A DNA stretch of 64,000 nt. Origin: Rhizobium sp. NXC24 (GTDB lineage Bacteria; Pseudomonadota; Alphaproteobacteria; Rhizobiales; Rhizobiaceae). Of this stretch, positions 62,145 to 64,000 are shown one piece after another. The notes under the pieces are model-generated. The model was given only the letters and a program-made list of their open reading frames with translations. It was not told where the DNA came from and ran no database searches. Numbering within the stretch: position 1 is the stretch's first letter; each line of letters opens with the position of its first letter. The stretch spans positions 1,836,501 to 1,900,500 of the forward strand of contig NZ_CP024311.1 of the NCBI RefSeq assembly GCF_002944315.1, written 5' to 3'. A program made the position numbers and the translations under genes.

Positions 62145-62897
62145 GTGTCGCTTGCCGATATCTCGCTTCTGAGCGCCTTGCTCGCCGGAGCGCTTTCGTT
62201 TCTTTCGCCCTGCGTGCTGCCGCTGGTGCCGCCTTATCTCTGCTATATGGCCGGCATTTCCGTCGAGCAATTTCGCGGTGGCGGAGCGGCCGTCGCGGCC
62301 GGGCCAGGCGTTCGCGGCAATGTCCTGTTTTCGGCGCTGTTCTTCACGCTTGGCTTTGCGACCGTGTTCATTGCGCTTGGCGCTGGCGCGTCCTCGATCG
62401 GCATTCTGCTGCGCCAGCATCTCGATATCCTAGCGAAAATAGGCGGCCTGATCATCGTCGTCATGGGCCTGAATTTCCTCGGCGTTTTCCGGCTCGGCAT
62501 TCTCGCCCGCGAGGCGCGTTTCCAGGGCGGCGGCAAACCGGCGACGCTGACAGGCGCCTATATCATGGGTCTTGCCTTCGCCTTCGGCTGGACGCCCTGC
62601 ATCGGTCCGGTGCTGGGCGCGATTCTCGGCGTTGCGGCTTCGCGTGAGACGATCGGCGCGGGCGCGGGGCTGCTCGCCATCTATTCGCTCGGCCTTGCTA
62701 TCCCCTTCTGGATCGCTGCCGGTTTTTCCGGTGCCTTCATGACCTTCCTTGTTCGCTTCCGCCGCCATCTCGGCACGGTGGAGAAGGTCATGGGCGGGCT
62801 TCTGGTGCTCACCGGTCTGGCGTTCATATTCGGTTATGTCAGCGACATGGCGATCTGGTTTCAGCAGACCTTTCCAATCCTGACGCAAATCGGCTAA
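62145..62897 (+). CDS. ccdA: Cytochrome c biogenesis protein CcdA
   Basis: 250 residues from a GTG start with GGAG 7 bp upstream. Six membrane segments. Transfers reducing equivalents from cytoplasmic thioredoxin across the membrane for periplasmic thiol reduction and cytochrome c maturation. The redox-active Cys lie in SFLSPCVLPLVPPYL and GWTPCIGPVLGAIL, the family pattern. Followed by an AEC transporter after 46 bp. Confidence 0.92.
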   Translation: MSLADISLLSALLAGALSFLSPCVLPLVPPYLCYMAGISVEQFRGGGAAVAAGPGVRGNVLFSALFFTLGFATVFIALGAGASSIGILLRQHLDILAKIGGLIIVVMGLNFLGVFRLGILAREARFQGGGKPATLTGAYIMGLAFAFGWTPCIGPVLGAILGVAASRETIGAGAGLLAIYSLGLAIPFWIAAGFSGAFMTFLVRFRRHLGTVEKVMGGLLVLTGLAFIFGYVSDMAIWFQQTFPILTQIG

Positions 62898-62943
62898 GCA
62901 ACTCCAGTCTCCCTTTCCAATCACCCAAAATGGGATATGCCCG

Positions 62944-63906
62944 ATGGCTGACATTGTCGGTCTGTTGCTGCCGTTCTTCGGCCTGATCGTAATCGGTTAC
63001 ATCGCCGCGCGCATCACCAGACAGCCGGCGGAAGCACTTGGCTGGCTCAATACCTTCATCATCTATGCGGCGCTGCCAGCCCTGTTTTTCAAGCTCGTCT
63101 CGCAAACGCCGATCGAACAATTGACGCGCGCCGATTTCATCATCACCGATCTGGCCGCGACCTATCTGATCTTCCTGCTGCTGTTCCTGGCCGGATGCTT
63201 TCTGCGCCGCAATTCGCTGGCCGACAGCACGATCCAGGCTTTCGCCGGCGCCTACGGCAACATCGGCTATATGGGGCCGGGTCTGGCGCTGCTGGCGCTC
63301 GGCGAAAAGGCCGCCGTTCCTGTCGCCCTGATTGTCTGCTTTGAAAATGCGCTGCATTTCATCGTCGCGCCGGCGCTGATGGCGATCGAGGGCGGCGACA
63401 AGCGATCGTCCGGACGGCTTGTCGCCGACATTGCCAGAAGAGTGCTGCTGCACCCCTTCATTGTGTCGACCGCGCTCGGCTTCGTCGCCGCTGCTTTTTC
63501 GGTCGGCCAGCCGGTCGCCTTCCAACACTTTGTCGACTATCTGGCGCAGGCCGCCGCACCCTGCGCATTGTTCGCCATGGGCGTGACGTTGGCGCTGCGG
63601 CCGCTGAAGCGTGTCCCGACCGAGATCGGCTATATCGTTCCGGCCAAACTCATTCTGCATCCGCTGGTCGTTTATGTCGCGCTGCAGGCAGTCGGCGGCT
63701 TCGATCCGATCTGGATCGAATCAGCGGTATTGCTCGCCGCCCTGCCAACGGCGACGAATGTATTCGTCATCGGCCAACAATATGGCGTCTGGCAGGAGCG
63801 GGCCTCCGCGACGATCCTCATCACCACCGCTTGTTCAGTCGCGACGGTCTCGCTGGTGCTTTATTTGATCAAGTCCGGTGCCCTACCGGCGCAGCTTTTC
63901 CCGTAA
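62944..63906 (+). CDS. AEC-family transporter
   Basis: 320 residues, about ten membrane helices in two halves. The N-terminal LLPFFGLIVIGYIAARI, the middle FAGAYGNIGYMGPGLALLAL and the C-terminal LLAALPTATNVFVIGQQYGV match the auxin efflux carrier (AEC) family, whose bacterial members export organic acids or unknown solutes. Substrate not identifiable. Its 3' end overlaps the convergent gene by 24 bp. Confidence 0.88.
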   Translation: MADIVGLLLPFFGLIVIGYIAARITRQPAEALGWLNTFIIYAALPALFFKLVSQTPIEQLTRADFIITDLAATYLIFLLLFLAGCFLRRNSLADSTIQAFAGAYGNIGYMGPGLALLALGEKAAVPVALIVCFENALHFIVAPALMAIEGGDKRSSGRLVADIARRVLLHPFIVSTALGFVAAAFSVGQPVAFQHFVDYLAQAAAPCALFAMGVTLALRPLKRVPTEIGYIVPAKLILHPLVVYVALQAVGGFDPIWIESAVLLAALPTATNVFVIGQQYGVWQERASATILITTACSVATVSLVLYLIKSGALPAQLFP

Positions 63907-64000
63907 CATCGACGGAAAACCGCGTAAGCCGCCGCCCGGCTCGATGCCTTCACGCATGACGATGTTGCGCAGTGGCGGAATGGCCGAAAGGACGTGCAGC
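63883..64000 (-). CDS. Probable ubiquinone hydroxylase (UbiH-like), 3' end
   Basis: The last 38 codons of a minus-strand gene that continues past the window, stop at 63883-63885. The sequence LRNIVMREGIEPGGGLRGFP, ending in basic KLRR, resembles the C-terminus of UbiH/UbiF-type FAD monooxygenases. The fragment is too short for certainty. Confidence 0.5.
   Translation of the reverse strand, partial: LHVLSAIPPLRNIVMREGIEPGGGLRGFPSMLREKLRR

Overview
The window is chromosomal DNA from an alphaproteobacterium of the Rhizobiaceae, most likely a Rhizobium species. The evidence is the gene order (rpsB-tsf-pyrH-frr-uppS-cdsA-rseP-bamA-lpxD-fabZ-lpxA-lpxI-lpxB; eno-ftsB-pdhABC-lpd-lipA; dusB-ntrBC-ntrYX-dat-hfq-hflX), an E1-beta subunit with a fused lipoyl domain, a bifunctional IspDF, a GTTC-N7-GTTC SOS box at lexA, and rhizobial-type intergenic palindromic repeats. 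I see no plasmid, phage, IS or CRISPR signature. Almost all of it is core chromosome.

Layout. 1-4.9 kb: the 3' end of an EipB-like envelope gene, then a tight four-gene operon (TelA-like protein, lipoprotein with a solute-binding-like part plus a VWA domain, XpaC-like membrane protein, Tat-exported solute-binding-like protein). This operon is the best candidate for a poorly described system. 5-18.9 kb: translation factors, then envelope biogenesis and lipid A genes, with an RseP protease carrying three exact-length tandem PDZ repeats. 18.9-24.6 kb: citrate synthase, ComEC, LexA and a DUF2721 protein. 24.7-30.4 kb: MscS-type channel, VOC protein, kdsA, eno. 30.7-39.9 kb: FtsB-like protein, the pyruvate dehydrogenase operon with an embedded SGNH hydrolase, two GlsB/YeaQ-type membrane proteins, lipA, a nucleotide-kinase-like gene and a COQ10/RatA-like gene. 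40-53.7 kb: cinA and ispDF (minus strand), dusB-ntrBC, ntrYX, dat, hfq-hflX, mazG and a nucleoside deaminase. 54-59 kb: assimilatory sulfite reduction (cysG, DUF2849, cysI, DUF934) and ferredoxin-NADP reductase. 59-64 kb: a looser region with a GntR regulator, small orphan genes, tRNA-Lys(TTT), ccdA, an AEC transporter and the 3' end of a probable ubiH.

How the genes work together. The 5-19 kb block links protein synthesis to growth of the outer envelope: UppS and CdsA supply undecaprenyl and CDP-diacylglycerol carriers, BamA inserts outer-membrane proteins, RseP does regulated intramembrane proteolysis, and LpxD/FabZ/LpxA/LpxI/LpxB make lipid A. The 31-39 kb block makes acetyl-CoA, with LipA supplying the lipoyl cofactor carried by PdhB and PdhC. 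The 42-52 kb block is nitrogen and redox control (NtrBC, NtrYX) plus Hfq-dependent RNA regulation. The 54-59 kb block reduces sulfite with siroheme made by CysG. Clear intrinsic terminators follow lpxB/gltA, eno, the ftsB-like gene, lipA and fpr.
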